Shown here: positions 7,328 through 15,264 of the stretch, piece by piece
How the letters are laid out: every line of letters begins with the position of its first letter
Position numbering within the stretch: position 1 is the first letter of the stretch
From: Streptomyces sp. NBC_01231
Lineage (GTDB): Bacteria; Actinomycetota; Actinomycetes; Streptomycetales; Streptomycetaceae
Direction: 5' to 3'
DNA: 64,000 nt
Assembly: GCA_035999765.1 (NCBI GenBank)
Contig: CP108521.1
Coordinates: forward strand, 3,844,001 to 3,908,000
Position numbers and translations under genes: made by a program
The notes under the pieces: generated by a model
Database searches by the model: none
Told to the model about the DNA's origin: nothing
The model's input: only the letters and a program-made list of their open reading frames with translations

Positions 7328-8626
7328 TCAGCGCTCCTCGACCGCAACGAAGTCGCGCTCGACCACGCCCGTGTAGATCTGGCGCGGGCGGCCGATGCGG
7401 GAGCCGGGCTCCTTGATCATCTCGTGCCACTGGGCGATCCAGCCCGGGAGGCGGCCCAGGGCGAACAGGACCGTGAACATCTCGGTCGGGAAGCCCATGG
7501 CCCGGTAGATCAGACCGGTGTAGAAGTCGACGTTCGGGTAGAGGTTGCGCGAGACGAAGTAGTCGTCGGAGAGCGCGTGCTCCTCCAGCTTCAGCGCGAT
7601 GTCCAGCAGCTCGTCGGACTTGCCGAGGGCGGACAGCACATCGTGCGCGGCAGCCTTGATGATCTTCGCGCGCGGGTCGAAGGACTTGTACACCCGGTGG
7701 CCGAAGCCCATCAGGCGGACGCCCTCTTCCTTGTTCTTCACCTTGCGGATGAAGGAGTCCACGTCGCCGCCGTTGGCCTGGATGCCCTCGAGCATCTCCA
7801 GGACGGACTGGTTGGCGCCGCCGTGCAGCGGGCCCCACAGGGCGTTGATGCCGGCCGAGATCGACGCGAACATGTTGGCCTGCGAGGAGCCGACCAGGCG
7901 GACCGTGGACGTCGAACAGTTCTGCTCGTGGTCCGCGTGCAGGATCAGCAGCTTGTCGAGCGCGGAGACAACGACCGGGTCGAGGTCGTACTCCTGCGCC
8001 GGGACCGAGAAGGTCATACGCAGGAAGTTCTCGACGTAGCCGAGGTCGTTGCGCGGGTAGACGAACGGGTGACCGATCGACTTCTTGTACGCGTAGGCCG
8101 CGATCGTCGGAAGCTTGGCGAGCAGACGGATCGTCGAGAGGTTGCGCTGCTTCTCGTCGAACGGGTTGTGGCTGTCCTGGTAGAACGTGGACAGCGCCGA
8201 GACGACCGACGACAGCATGGCCATCGGGTGGGCGTCGCGCGGGAAGCCCCGGTAGAAGTTCTTGACGTCCTCGTGCAGCAGGGTGTGCTGCGTGATGTCG
8301 TTCTTGAAGACGGTGAGCTCGTCGACGGTCGGCAGCTCGCCGTTGATCAGCAGATAGGCCACGTCCAGGAAGGTGGAGCGCTCGGCCAGCTGCTCGATCG
8401 GGTAGCCGCGGTACCGGAGAATGCCGGCCTCGCCGTCGAGGTAGGTGACGGCGGATTTATAGGCGGCGGTGTTCCCGTAGCCGCTGTCCAGAGTGACCAG
8501 ACCGGTCTGGGCACGGAGCTTCCCGATGTCGAAGCCCTTGTCGCCGACGGTGCTGTCGATCACCGGGTAGGTGTACTCGCCGTCGCCGTACCGCAGTACT
8601 ACAGCGTTGTTGGTGTGCTCGCTCAC
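7328..8626 (-). CDS. citA: Citrate synthase
   Basis: A 432-residue type II (hexameric-type) citrate synthase, which condenses acetyl-CoA and oxaloacetate at the entry to the TCA cycle. Catalytic-region motifs are LLILHADHEQNCSTSTVR, WGPLHGGANQ and MGFGHRVYKSFDPRAKI, and the full-length fold is intact. The N-terminus has the usual VLRYGDGEYTYPVIDSTVGD. The GTG at 8626 is chosen because GTGAGGGA is correctly spaced from it; an in-frame ATG at 8638 would overlap the same ribosome site. It is monocistronic with its own terminator. Confidence 0.93.
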   Translation of the reverse strand: MSEHTNNAVVLRYGDGEYTYPVIDSTVGDKGFDIGKLRAQTGLVTLDSGYGNTAAYKSAVTYLDGEAGILRYRGYPIEQLAERSTFLDVAYLLINGELPTVDELTVFKNDITQHTLLHEDVKNFYRGFPRDAHPMAMLSSVVSALSTFYQDSHNPFDEKQRNLSTIRLLAKLPTIAAYAYKKSIGHPFVYPRNDLGYVENFLRMTFSVPAQEYDLDPVVVSALDKLLILHADHEQNCSTSTVRLVGSSQANMFASISAGINALWGPLHGGANQSVLEMLEGIQANGGDVDSFIRKVKNKEEGVRLMGFGHRVYKSFDPRAKIIKAAAHDVLSALGKSDELLDIALKLEEHALSDDYFVSRNLYPNVDFYTGLIYRAMGFPTEMFTVLFALGRLPGWIAQWHEMIKEPGSRIGRPRQIYTGVVERDFVAVEER

Positions 8627-8890
8627 GTCATCCCTCACCGACGTTGTGCCTCTTCTTCGAGGTTGCCCTGACTGTCTCTACCATCCCCCATTTGGCGCAG
8701 GAGAGTGCACTCGGGGTCGGCCGTTGGGCGTATCGGCGGCACTGAGTGCCGCCAACTCGCCCATCCTGCCTCCCCCTCACCCGCTTCCGGAAGAGCTCTG
8801 TGACCCATGTGACTCATTTGATCGATCATTTTTGGTGATGTCGGCCCTCAGATCCCCCGAAGCCCCCCGAAAGGACCCTGGACCGCAGGG

Positions 8891-11146
8891 TCACCGGCCC
8901 GAGAGCCGGAAGTCCAGTGCCGTGCAACGCCGCCCCGCCGACACCGTGCGCACCGCCTGACCGATCGCCTTGCGGGAACCGACGAGGACCACCAGTTTCT
9001 TCGCCCGGGTGACCGCCGTGTACAGCAGGTTCCGCTGGAGCATCATCCAGGCGCTGGTGGTGACCGGGATCACCACGGCGGGATATTCACTTCCCTGCGA
9101 GCGGTGAATGGTCACCGCGTACGCATGCGCCAGCTCGTCCAGTTCGTCGAACTCGTACGGGACCTCCTCGTCCTCGTCCGTCAGCACGGTGAGGCGCTGG
9201 TCGACAGGGTCGAGCGAGGTGACCACGCCCACGGTGCCGTTGAAGACACCGTTGGTGCCCTTCTCGTAATTGTTGCGAATCTGGGTGACCTTGTCGCCGA
9301 CCCGGAAAACCCGCCCGCCGAACCGCTTCTCGGGCAGCTCCGGGCGGCCGGGGGTGATGGCCTGTTGGAGCAGGCCGTTGAGGGTGCCCGCACCGGCGGG
9401 CCCGCGGTGCATGGGGGCGAGCACCTGGACGTCCCGGCGCGGGTCGAGGCCGAACCTGGCCGGAATCCGCCGGGACGCCACGTCCACCGTGAGCCGGCCG
9501 ACCTCCTCCGTGTCGTCCTCGACGAAGAGGAAGAAGTCGTTCATGCCGTCGGTGACGGGGTGCTGTCCGGAGTTGATCCGGTGCGCGTTCGTCACCACGC
9601 CGGACTGCTGGGCCTGGCGGAACACGCGCGTCAGGCGCACGGCCGGGAGCGGGCCGCCGTCGGCGAGCAGGTCGCGGAGCACCTCGCCGGCGCCGACGCT
9701 GGGGAGCTGGTCGACATCCCCGACGAAGAGGAGGTGCGCGCCCGGGGGGACGGCCTTGACCAGCTTGTTCGCCAGCAGCAGGTCCAGCATCGACGCCTCG
9801 TCGACCACCACCAGGTCGGCGTCGAGGGGGCGGTCCTTGTCGTAGGCCGCGTCACCGCCCGGCTTCAGCTCCAGCAGACGGTGGACGGTGGATGCCTCGG
9901 CGCCGGTGAGCTCGGACAGGCGCTTGGCGGCTCGGCCGGTGGGGGCGGCGAGGACGACCTTGGCCTTCTTGGCGCGGGCCAGCTCCACGATCGAGCGGAC
10001 CGTGAACGACTTGCCGCAGCCCGGACCGCCGGTGAGGACGGCGACCTTCTCGCCGAGCGCCAGCTTGACGGCGGCCTCCTGCTCGGGGGCGAGCTCGACC
10101 CCGGTACGGGCCTTCAGCCAGCCCAGCGCCTTGTCCCACGCGACCTCCCGGAAGGCGGGCATCCGGTCCTGGTCGGTGCGCAGGAGGCGCAACAGCTGCG
10201 CGGAGAGGGAGAGTTCGGCGCGATGGAAGGGGACGAGGTAGATCGCGGTGACGGGCTCACCGCCGTCCGGTCCCGGCACCTTCTCCCGTACGACACCGGG
10301 GTCCTCCCCCTCTTCCGGGGGCGCCGCGAGTTCGGCGAGGCACTCGATGACCAGGCCCGTGTCGACCTGGAGCAGCTTCACCGCGTCCGCGATCAGCTGT
10401 TCCTCGGGGAGATAGCAGTGCCCCTGGTCGGCGGACTGCGACAGGGCGTACTGCAGGCCCGCCTTGACGCGCTCCGGGCTGTCATGCGGGATGCCCACGG
10501 ACTGGGCGATCTTGTCGGCGGTGAGGAAGCCGATGCCCCAGACGTCGGAGGCCAGGCGGTACGGCTGGTTCTTCACGACGGAGATCGAGGCGTCGCCGTA
10601 CTTCTTGTAGATGCGCACCGCGATCGACGTGGACACCTCGACGGTCTGGAGGAAGAGCATGACCTCCTTGATCGCCTTCTGTTCCTCCCAGGCGTCGGCG
10701 ATCTTCTTCGTGCGCTTGGGGCCGAGCCCGGGGACCTCGACGAGCCGCTTGGGCTCCTCCTCGATGATCTTCAGGGTGTCCAGGCCGAAGTGCTGGGTGA
10801 TGCGGTCGGCGAAGACCGGACCGATGCCCTTGACCAGGCCCGATCCGAGATAGCGGCGGATGCCCTGGACGGTGGCCGGGAGGAGGGTCGTGTAGTTCTC
10901 GACGGTGAACTGCTTGCCGTACTGGGCGTGCGAGCCCCAGCGGCCCTCCATGCGGAGGGACTCGCCGACCTGGGCGCCGAGCAACGCGCCGACGACCGTG
11001 AGGAGGTCGCCGCCACCTCGGCCGGTGTCGACGCGGGCGACCGTGTAGCCGTTCTCCTCGTTGGCGTAGGTGATGCGCTCCAGCACGCCTTCCAGCGTGG
11101 CCAGTCGCCGCTCGCCCGTCTGGGAGGCCCCCGCCTGATTGGACAT
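8891..11146 (-). CDS. recD2: RecD2-type ATP-dependent DNA helicase
   Basis: A 751-residue superfamily 1B helicase. The N-terminal domain (LEGVLERITYANEENGYTVA) and a helix-hairpin-helix stretch (VPGLGPKRTKKIADAW) precede the motor. Walker A is GGPGCGKS, Walker B is VVVDEASM, and the C-terminal UvrD-like motif is AVTIHRSQGSEYPAVV. RecD2 proteins unwind DNA 5' to 3' without RecBC and help genome maintenance (family knowledge). There is no recB or recC nearby, consistent with the stand-alone type. The start ATG at 11146 has good context. A 264-bp gap to citA holds the citA promoter region; I could not fix its boxes. Confidence 0.92.
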   Translation of the reverse strand: MSNQAGASQTGERRLATLEGVLERITYANEENGYTVARVDTGRGGGDLLTVVGALLGAQVGESLRMEGRWGSHAQYGKQFTVENYTTLLPATVQGIRRYLGSGLVKGIGPVFADRITQHFGLDTLKIIEEEPKRLVEVPGLGPKRTKKIADAWEEQKAIKEVMLFLQTVEVSTSIAVRIYKKYGDASISVVKNQPYRLASDVWGIGFLTADKIAQSVGIPHDSPERVKAGLQYALSQSADQGHCYLPEEQLIADAVKLLQVDTGLVIECLAELAAPPEEGEDPGVVREKVPGPDGGEPVTAIYLVPFHRAELSLSAQLLRLLRTDQDRMPAFREVAWDKALGWLKARTGVELAPEQEAAVKLALGEKVAVLTGGPGCGKSFTVRSIVELARAKKAKVVLAAPTGRAAKRLSELTGAEASTVHRLLELKPGGDAAYDKDRPLDADLVVVDEASMLDLLLANKLVKAVPPGAHLLFVGDVDQLPSVGAGEVLRDLLADGGPLPAVRLTRVFRQAQQSGVVTNAHRINSGQHPVTDGMNDFFLFVEDDTEEVGRLTVDVASRRIPARFGLDPRRDVQVLAPMHRGPAGAGTLNGLLQQAITPGRPELPEKRFGGRVFRVGDKVTQIRNNYEKGTNGVFNGTVGVVTSLDPVDQRLTVLTDEDEEVPYEFDELDELAHAYAVTIHRSQGSEYPAVVIPVTTSAWMMLQRNLLYTAVTRAKKLVVLVGSRKAIGQAVRTVSAGRRCTALDFRLSGR

Positions 11147-11225
11147 GATCCGACGGTACCGCCCGGGTCCGACAACGGCGGGCGCGGACCGGAAACGGCT
11201 CCCGCACAGAGCGACCGTTGTGCTG

Positions 11226-12128
11226 TCAGCTGTGTGTGGTCGGTGTGGGCGGGGCCGAGTCGGCGGAGCCGGTCAGGAAGCCGGTGATGAGCCGGCTCGA
11301 TTCGGCCGGGGCGGCGTGCGGCAGCGCGTGGTGGGAGACGCGCGGCAGTGTGGCCGTCGTGACGTGCGGCAGGAGCGTCTCGGCGGCGGCGGCCACCTTG
11401 GTGGGGTTGTGGGTCCGGCTGTTTGCGGCGAGCAGGAGCAGGACGGGCAGGTTCAGGCGGCGCAGCGCCTTCGGCCTCGGGCGCGGTCCGACCACCGGGC
11501 GGAGGGAGGGGAAGCCCGCGGCCGCCTCTTGGAGGGCGAGCCAGTCGGGGTCGAGGGGGGCGCCCCCCGTCTCCCATTCCAGGAAGGTCCGGACCCGTCG
11601 GGGTGTGGGCCGCAGCAGCATCCGTAGCGCGTGCGACCCGTAGGACGACTTGATCGCGGTGAAGCACTGGGTCGGGTCCAGGAGGACCAGGTGGCGTACC
11701 CGGTGGGGCGCGCGCAGGGCGTAGTGCAGCGCTGTCCAGGCGCCGTACGAGTGCCCGCCCAGGTCGGTCTCCGCGAGGCCGAGGCCCTTGAGGAGCGCGT
11801 CGAGCCAGGTCGTCAGGTCGGCGACCGTACGGGCTTGGCGGTCGGGCGCGGGTGTGCTGCGGCCCGGGGCGCCGATCAGGTCGACGGCGTACAGCCGGTG
11901 GACGCGGGAGAGTTCGGCGGCCTGCCGGTACCAGGAGGCCGAGGTCGCGCTTCCCCCTCCCGGCAGCAGGAGGAGTGGAGGGCCGTCGGCCGGGCCGCAC
12001 ATGTTCACGTGCGTCGCGCCGAAGGGTGTGGGCACGGTCGCGGCCTCACGCGATGTCGGCCACTTGGTCATGACCTTGTCGTAGGCGGCGAGGAAGCCGT
12101 CCATGTCGTACGTGCGGCGAGCGCTCAT
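11226..12128 (-). CDS. Alpha/beta-fold hydrolase
   Basis: A 300-residue hydrolase. The oxyanion region is LLLPGGGSATSASWY, the nucleophile elbow is GGHSYGAW (Ser), and the catalytic histidine is probably in LPRVSHHALPH near the end. The substrate is unknown; the architecture fits an esterase or ester/lactone hydrolase. The ATG at 12128 is preceded by AAGGGGAC; longer upstream extensions would run through the operator and were rejected. It is divergent from a MarR regulator across an inverted repeat, so it is very probably repressed by that protein and induced by a small phenolic or lipophilic ligand (inference). Confidence 0.85.
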   Translation of the reverse strand: MSARRTYDMDGFLAAYDKVMTKWPTSREAATVPTPFGATHVNMCGPADGPPLLLLPGGGSATSASWYRQAAELSRVHRLYAVDLIGAPGRSTPAPDRQARTVADLTTWLDALLKGLGLAETDLGGHSYGAWTALHYALRAPHRVRHLVLLDPTQCFTAIKSSYGSHALRMLLRPTPRRVRTFLEWETGGAPLDPDWLALQEAAAGFPSLRPVVGPRPRPKALRRLNLPVLLLLAANSRTHNPTKVAAAAETLLPHVTTATLPRVSHHALPHAAPAESSRLITGFLTGSADSAPPTPTTHS

Positions 12129-12146
12129 GAGCCAGGTCCCCTTATT

Positions 12147-12179
12147 ATCTCGCTCAGTGAGATACTTGTTGAGCGAGAT
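12147..12179. promoter_or_regulatory. MarR-type operator between hydrolase and regulator
   Basis: ATCTCGCTCA (12147-12156) and TGAGCGAGAT (12170-12179) are perfect 10-bp arms around a 13-bp centre that itself contains CTCAGTGAG. The site lies in the 69-bp gap between the divergent hydrolase and MarR genes, where both promoters must sit. Confidence 0.75.
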
Positions 12180-12197
12180 GATAGTCGGAGGCCCCGA

Positions 12198-12683
12198 GTG
12201 ACCGCCAAGGATGGCGAGGAGCCCGCCGAGGGGGCGGGGCAGGCGCCCGAGATGGAGATCGTTCATCTGCTGCGCGCCGTCGCCGTCGACCTGGGGCGGC
12301 ACAGCGCCCGGTTCGCCCGGCACAACGGCATGCATCCCACCGACGTGCGCGCGCTGATCGTCCTGATGGACGCCCACCGCGCGGGCGAGGAGACCACGGC
12401 GGGGCAACTCGGTGCCGCGCTCGCGCTGAACTCGGCGGGGACCACGGCACTGGTCGACCGGCTGGAGCGGGCCGGGCATGTGCGGCGGGTACGCGGCCGA
12501 CGGGACCGCCGCAAGGTCACCATCGAGGTCGACGAGCGCGCGATCGCCCTCGGCCGGCAGCAATTCGGCCCGCTGATCGACCGGGCGGTGGGCCTGTTGC
12601 GCCGGTACGACGAGCGGGAACTGGCCGCGATCAGGGACTTTCTGACGGGAGTCCGGGAGGCCGCGGCCCAGGAGGACGACTAG
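12198..12683 (+). CDS. MarR-family transcriptional regulator
   Basis: A 161-residue winged-helix regulator. Residues about 70-125 carry the MarR DNA-binding core (TAGQLGAALALNSAGTTALV, RLERAGHVRRVRGRRDRRKV with the basic wing) flanked by dimerisation helices. The GTG at 12198 follows the operator region and no better-placed start is seen; an ATG at 12252 would remove part of helix 1. It is divergent from the alpha/beta hydrolase, and the large inverted repeat between them is the likely target, giving autoregulation plus control of the hydrolase. Confidence 0.85.
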   Translation: MTAKDGEEPAEGAGQAPEMEIVHLLRAVAVDLGRHSARFARHNGMHPTDVRALIVLMDAHRAGEETTAGQLGAALALNSAGTTALVDRLERAGHVRRVRGRRDRRKVTIEVDERAIALGRQQFGPLIDRAVGLLRRYDERELAAIRDFLTGVREAAAQEDD

Positions 12684-12858
12684 GGCCGTGGCAGGCGTCG
12701 CGACGGGGCGAACCCCGCCTGCCGCGGCACTCGGGGTGTCCGCGGACCGTCACCCACGAGCCGGGCCTGGAACCGTCTCCCCAGCTGCCCTCCACCGCCG
12801 CCGCCGACAAGATCCTTACGCAGCGGTCCGCCGGCGGCTCAGCGGCTGAGGACGTGCC

Positions 12859-13506
12859 TCACCTCCTCCAGAACAAGTGATGCGTCACCCCGCTGGGGCT
12901 CGGCACCACATCGCAGTGGAAGCGGTCGAGGAGTTCCTCGGGCGACTCCCAGAGCCGTGAGCCGGATCCGAGCTTCACCCCCGGCGAGACCGCCACGTGC
13001 AGCGTGTCCACCAGGTCGGCATCGAGGAACTCCCGGATGACCTTGGCGCCGCCGCCGAGGCGGACGTCCTTGCCCTGCGCGGCCTGCCGCGCCTGCTCCA
13101 GGACCTCGGCCGGGTCGCCGCCGACGAAGTGGAACGTGGTGTCGGAGAGCGTGAACGAGGGGCGCTCGTGGTGGGTCATGACGAACACCGGCGTGTGGAA
13201 CGGGGGTTCCTCGCCCCACCAGCCCTTCCACTCGTGGTCCTGCCACGGGCCGCGCTGGGGGCTGAACTTGTTGCGGCCCATGATCTCGGCGCCGATGTTG
13301 TGCGCGAAGTCGCGCGTCAAGTAGTCGTCGAGACCGCGGCTCCCGCCGGGGTCGGTGCGGTTGGGCCAACTCGCCGTGGCGCCGGCCCAGGCGAACATGG
13401 TCCCTGGGTCGGCGTGGCCGAACGGTCGTTCCAGGCTCTGGTGCTCGCCGGCACCGTAGCCGTCACTCGAGACGCCGAAGTTCTGCACGCGCAGTAGCTG
13501 AGGCAC
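12859..13506 (-). CDS. Dihydrofolate reductase-family protein (RibD C-terminal fold)
   Basis: A 215-residue protein with the DHFR/RibD-C reductase fold. It starts VPQLLRVQNFGVSSDGYGAG, has the conserved GRNKFSP, the NADPH-loop segment FVMTHHERPSF, then DVRLGGGAKVIREFLDADLVD and LWESPEELLDRFHC near the end. Such stand-alone proteins are common in actinobacteria and reduce unidentified substrates; they are not the folate enzyme itself. The GTG at 13506 is chosen for the AGGAGGAGC site just upstream. It is followed by no operon partner; the cupin gene lies 81 bp upstream on the same strand. Confidence 0.85.
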   Translation of the reverse strand: MPQLLRVQNFGVSSDGYGAGEHQSLERPFGHADPGTMFAWAGATASWPNRTDPGGSRGLDDYLTRDFAHNIGAEIMGRNKFSPQRGPWQDHEWKGWWGEEPPFHTPVFVMTHHERPSFTLSDTTFHFVGGDPAEVLEQARQAAQGKDVRLGGGAKVIREFLDADLVDTLHVAVSPGVKLGSGSRLWESPEELLDRFHCDVVPSPSGVTHHLFWRR

Positions 13507-13587
13507 GATGCTCCTCCTGTGGTCGATGAGGGTTGGACCGCTCCGGCCGGCGAATCTCATCGGTCGTCGGGGAATCCCGGTTCCGGC

Positions 13588-13953
13588 TCACCCCGACTGT
13601 GCCACCACATGCTCGATCACCTGCTTGAAGTCCTCGGTCGAGGAGAACTCCACGAACTCGCTGTCCTCCAGGGCCATCGGGACATGCCCGGGCGCCCAGT
13701 AGTACGCCTGGCCCGCCTCGTACTCCTCCTCGCCGGCCGCCGTACGCACCCTGATCCGGCCCTTCAACAGGTAGCCCCAGTGGGGGCACTGGCACGCGTC
13801 GTCGGGCAGGCCCTTGAGGGCCGGGCACATGTCCGTTCCCTGCGGCAGGCTGATGTAGCTCACCGACATGTCACCGCCGATCGGCATGGTGCGTACCTCC
13901 ACGCCGTCACCTTCGAGCGCGACGGGTACGTCGTTCCGGGTCGCCGCCGTCAT
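13588..13953 (-). CDS. Cupin-domain protein
   Basis: A 121-residue single-domain protein. HWGYLLKGRIRVRTAAGEEE and YEAGQAYYWAPGHVPMALED supply the two cupin motifs. The first motif lacks the full HxHx(3-4)E set (CPHWGYLLKG), and the second has a GHVP histidine, so metal binding is uncertain. The C-terminus reads FSSTEDFKQVIEHV. The ATG at 13953 has a GGAGGAGAC ribosome site. It may share a transcript with the DHFR-like gene 81 bp downstream. No specific function can be given. Confidence 0.75.
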   Translation of the reverse strand: MTAATRNDVPVALEGDGVEVRTMPIGGDMSVSYISLPQGTDMCPALKGLPDDACQCPHWGYLLKGRIRVRTAAGEEEYEAGQAYYWAPGHVPMALEDSEFVEFSSTEDFKQVIEHVVAQSG

Positions 13954-14083
13954 GTCTCCTCCGCTCCGGCCCGCCCGGGCCTCGCGACAACGGACCCCCT
14001 CCCTCCACCCTGAACCGCCGGGGAGCACCGCGCGACATCACGATCCGGTCAAGAGGTGCCCTCGGGGTCTTGATTTGCGAGCG

Positions 14084-14123
14084 TGTAATCGATTCCATGC
14101 ACCCGTCGATGTAATCGATTCCA
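14084..14123. promoter_or_regulatory. Tandem LacI-type operators for the ribose operon
   Basis: TGTAATCGATTCCA occurs identically at 14084-14097 and 14110-14123, 26 bp apart. Each copy contains the palindrome AATCGATT. A partial third half-site, TGATTCCA, lies just before the ribosome site of the LacI gene (about 14179-14186). The arrangement suggests autoregulation of the operon by its first gene. Confidence 0.65.
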
Positions 14124-14205
14124 CGAGTGCCCTGAGTTCGCAGAGTTCGCATGAGTGCTTCCACGAGCACTCTCCCGACTGATTCCACAAGGAGGTGGAG
14201 CGGCC

Positions 14206-15264
14206 GTGGCCGGCATCAAGGACGTCGCTGCCGAGGCCGGTGTCTCCGTCGCCACGGTCTCGCGTGCCCTGAACGGTCATCCGTCGGTCAGCGCGGACGC
14301 CCGCGCGCGCGTGCTGGCCGCCGTCGAGACGCTGGACTACCGCCCGAACGCCGTCGCCCGCTCGCTGCGCACCGACCAGACCCACACCCTCGGCCTGGTC
14401 ATCAGCGACGTGATGAACCCCTACTTCACCGAACTGGCCCGCTCCGTCGAGGAGGAGGCCCGCGCGCTCGGCTACAGCGTCATCATCGGCAACGCCGACG
14501 AGCGGCCCGACCTCCAGGACCACCACGTACGGAATCTGCTGGACCGCCGTATCGACGGCCTGCTGGTCTCCCCGACCGACGGCAGGTCGCCGCTGATGCT
14601 GGACGCCGCGCGCGGCGGGACGCCGATGGTCTTCGTGGACCGGTGGATCCCGGGCATGGAGGTGCCGGTCGTACGGGCGGACGGGCGCGCGGCCGTCCAG
14701 GATCTCGTCGCCCATCTGTACGGGCTCGGACACCGACGGCTGGCGATCATCGCGGGGCCGGCGGCGACCACGACCGGCCAGGAGCGGGTGGACGCCTTCA
14801 GGGAGGCGCTGCACGCGCACGGTCTCGAGCTCCCCGACGTCTACACGGGGCAGGGCGACTTCCAGGCCGACAGCGGGCGGCGGGTCACCGACGGCTTCCT
14901 CGACCTGCCCGAACCGCCCGAGGTCGTCTTCGCCGCGGACAACCTGATGGCCCTGGGCGCACTGGACGCGGTCCGCGCGCGCGGGCTGCGCATTCCCGAG
15001 GACATCGCGCTGGCCGCGTTCGACGACATCCCCTGGTTCGTGCACACCGATCCGCCGATCACCGCGATCGCCCAGCCCACGGGCGAGCTGGGGCGGGCCG
15101 CCGTGCGCGCGCTCGTCGACCGCATCGAGGGACGGCCCCCCAAGTCCGTCACCCTCGCCGCCCATGTCGTCGTACGCCGCTCGTGCGGCGAACCGGCTCC
15201 CACGGAGCCACCCCCCGCACAGTCCCCCGCTGTGCGGTCCCCCGTAAGAAGGAGCCAGACGTGA
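14206..15264 (+). CDS. LacI-family regulator of the ribose operon
   Basis: A 352-residue LacI repressor. The helix-turn-helix and hinge are KDVAAEAGVSVATVSRALNG and VLAAVETLDYRPNAVARSL, followed by the periplasmic-binding-like sensor domain (TLGLVISDVMNPYFTELARS, LAAFDDIPWF). The GTG at 14206 has AAGGAGG about ten bases upstream. It is the first gene of the operon and overlaps rbsA by four bases (GTGA), so regulator and transporter are translated together. The TGTAATCGATTCCA repeats just upstream are the likely operators; ribose or a related sugar is the likely inducer (inference). Confidence 0.9.
   Translation: MAGIKDVAAEAGVSVATVSRALNGHPSVSADARARVLAAVETLDYRPNAVARSLRTDQTHTLGLVISDVMNPYFTELARSVEEEARALGYSVIIGNADERPDLQDHHVRNLLDRRIDGLLVSPTDGRSPLMLDAARGGTPMVFVDRWIPGMEVPVVRADGRAAVQDLVAHLYGLGHRRLAIIAGPAATTTGQERVDAFREALHAHGLELPDVYTGQGDFQADSGRRVTDGFLDLPEPPEVVFAADNLMALGALDAVRARGLRIPEDIALAAFDDIPWFVHTDPPITAIAQPTGELGRAAVRALVDRIEGRPPKSVTLAAHVVVRRSCGEPAPTEPPPAQSPAVRSPVRRSQT

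Noticed and set aside
9104..11287. 727-aa plus-strand frame opposite recD2
   Set aside because: Antisense shadow of the helicase gene; no motifs and no ribosome site.
11226..12563. 445-aa version of the alpha/beta hydrolase
   Set aside because: The extension runs through the MarR gene and the operator; the ATG at 12128 fits the family start.
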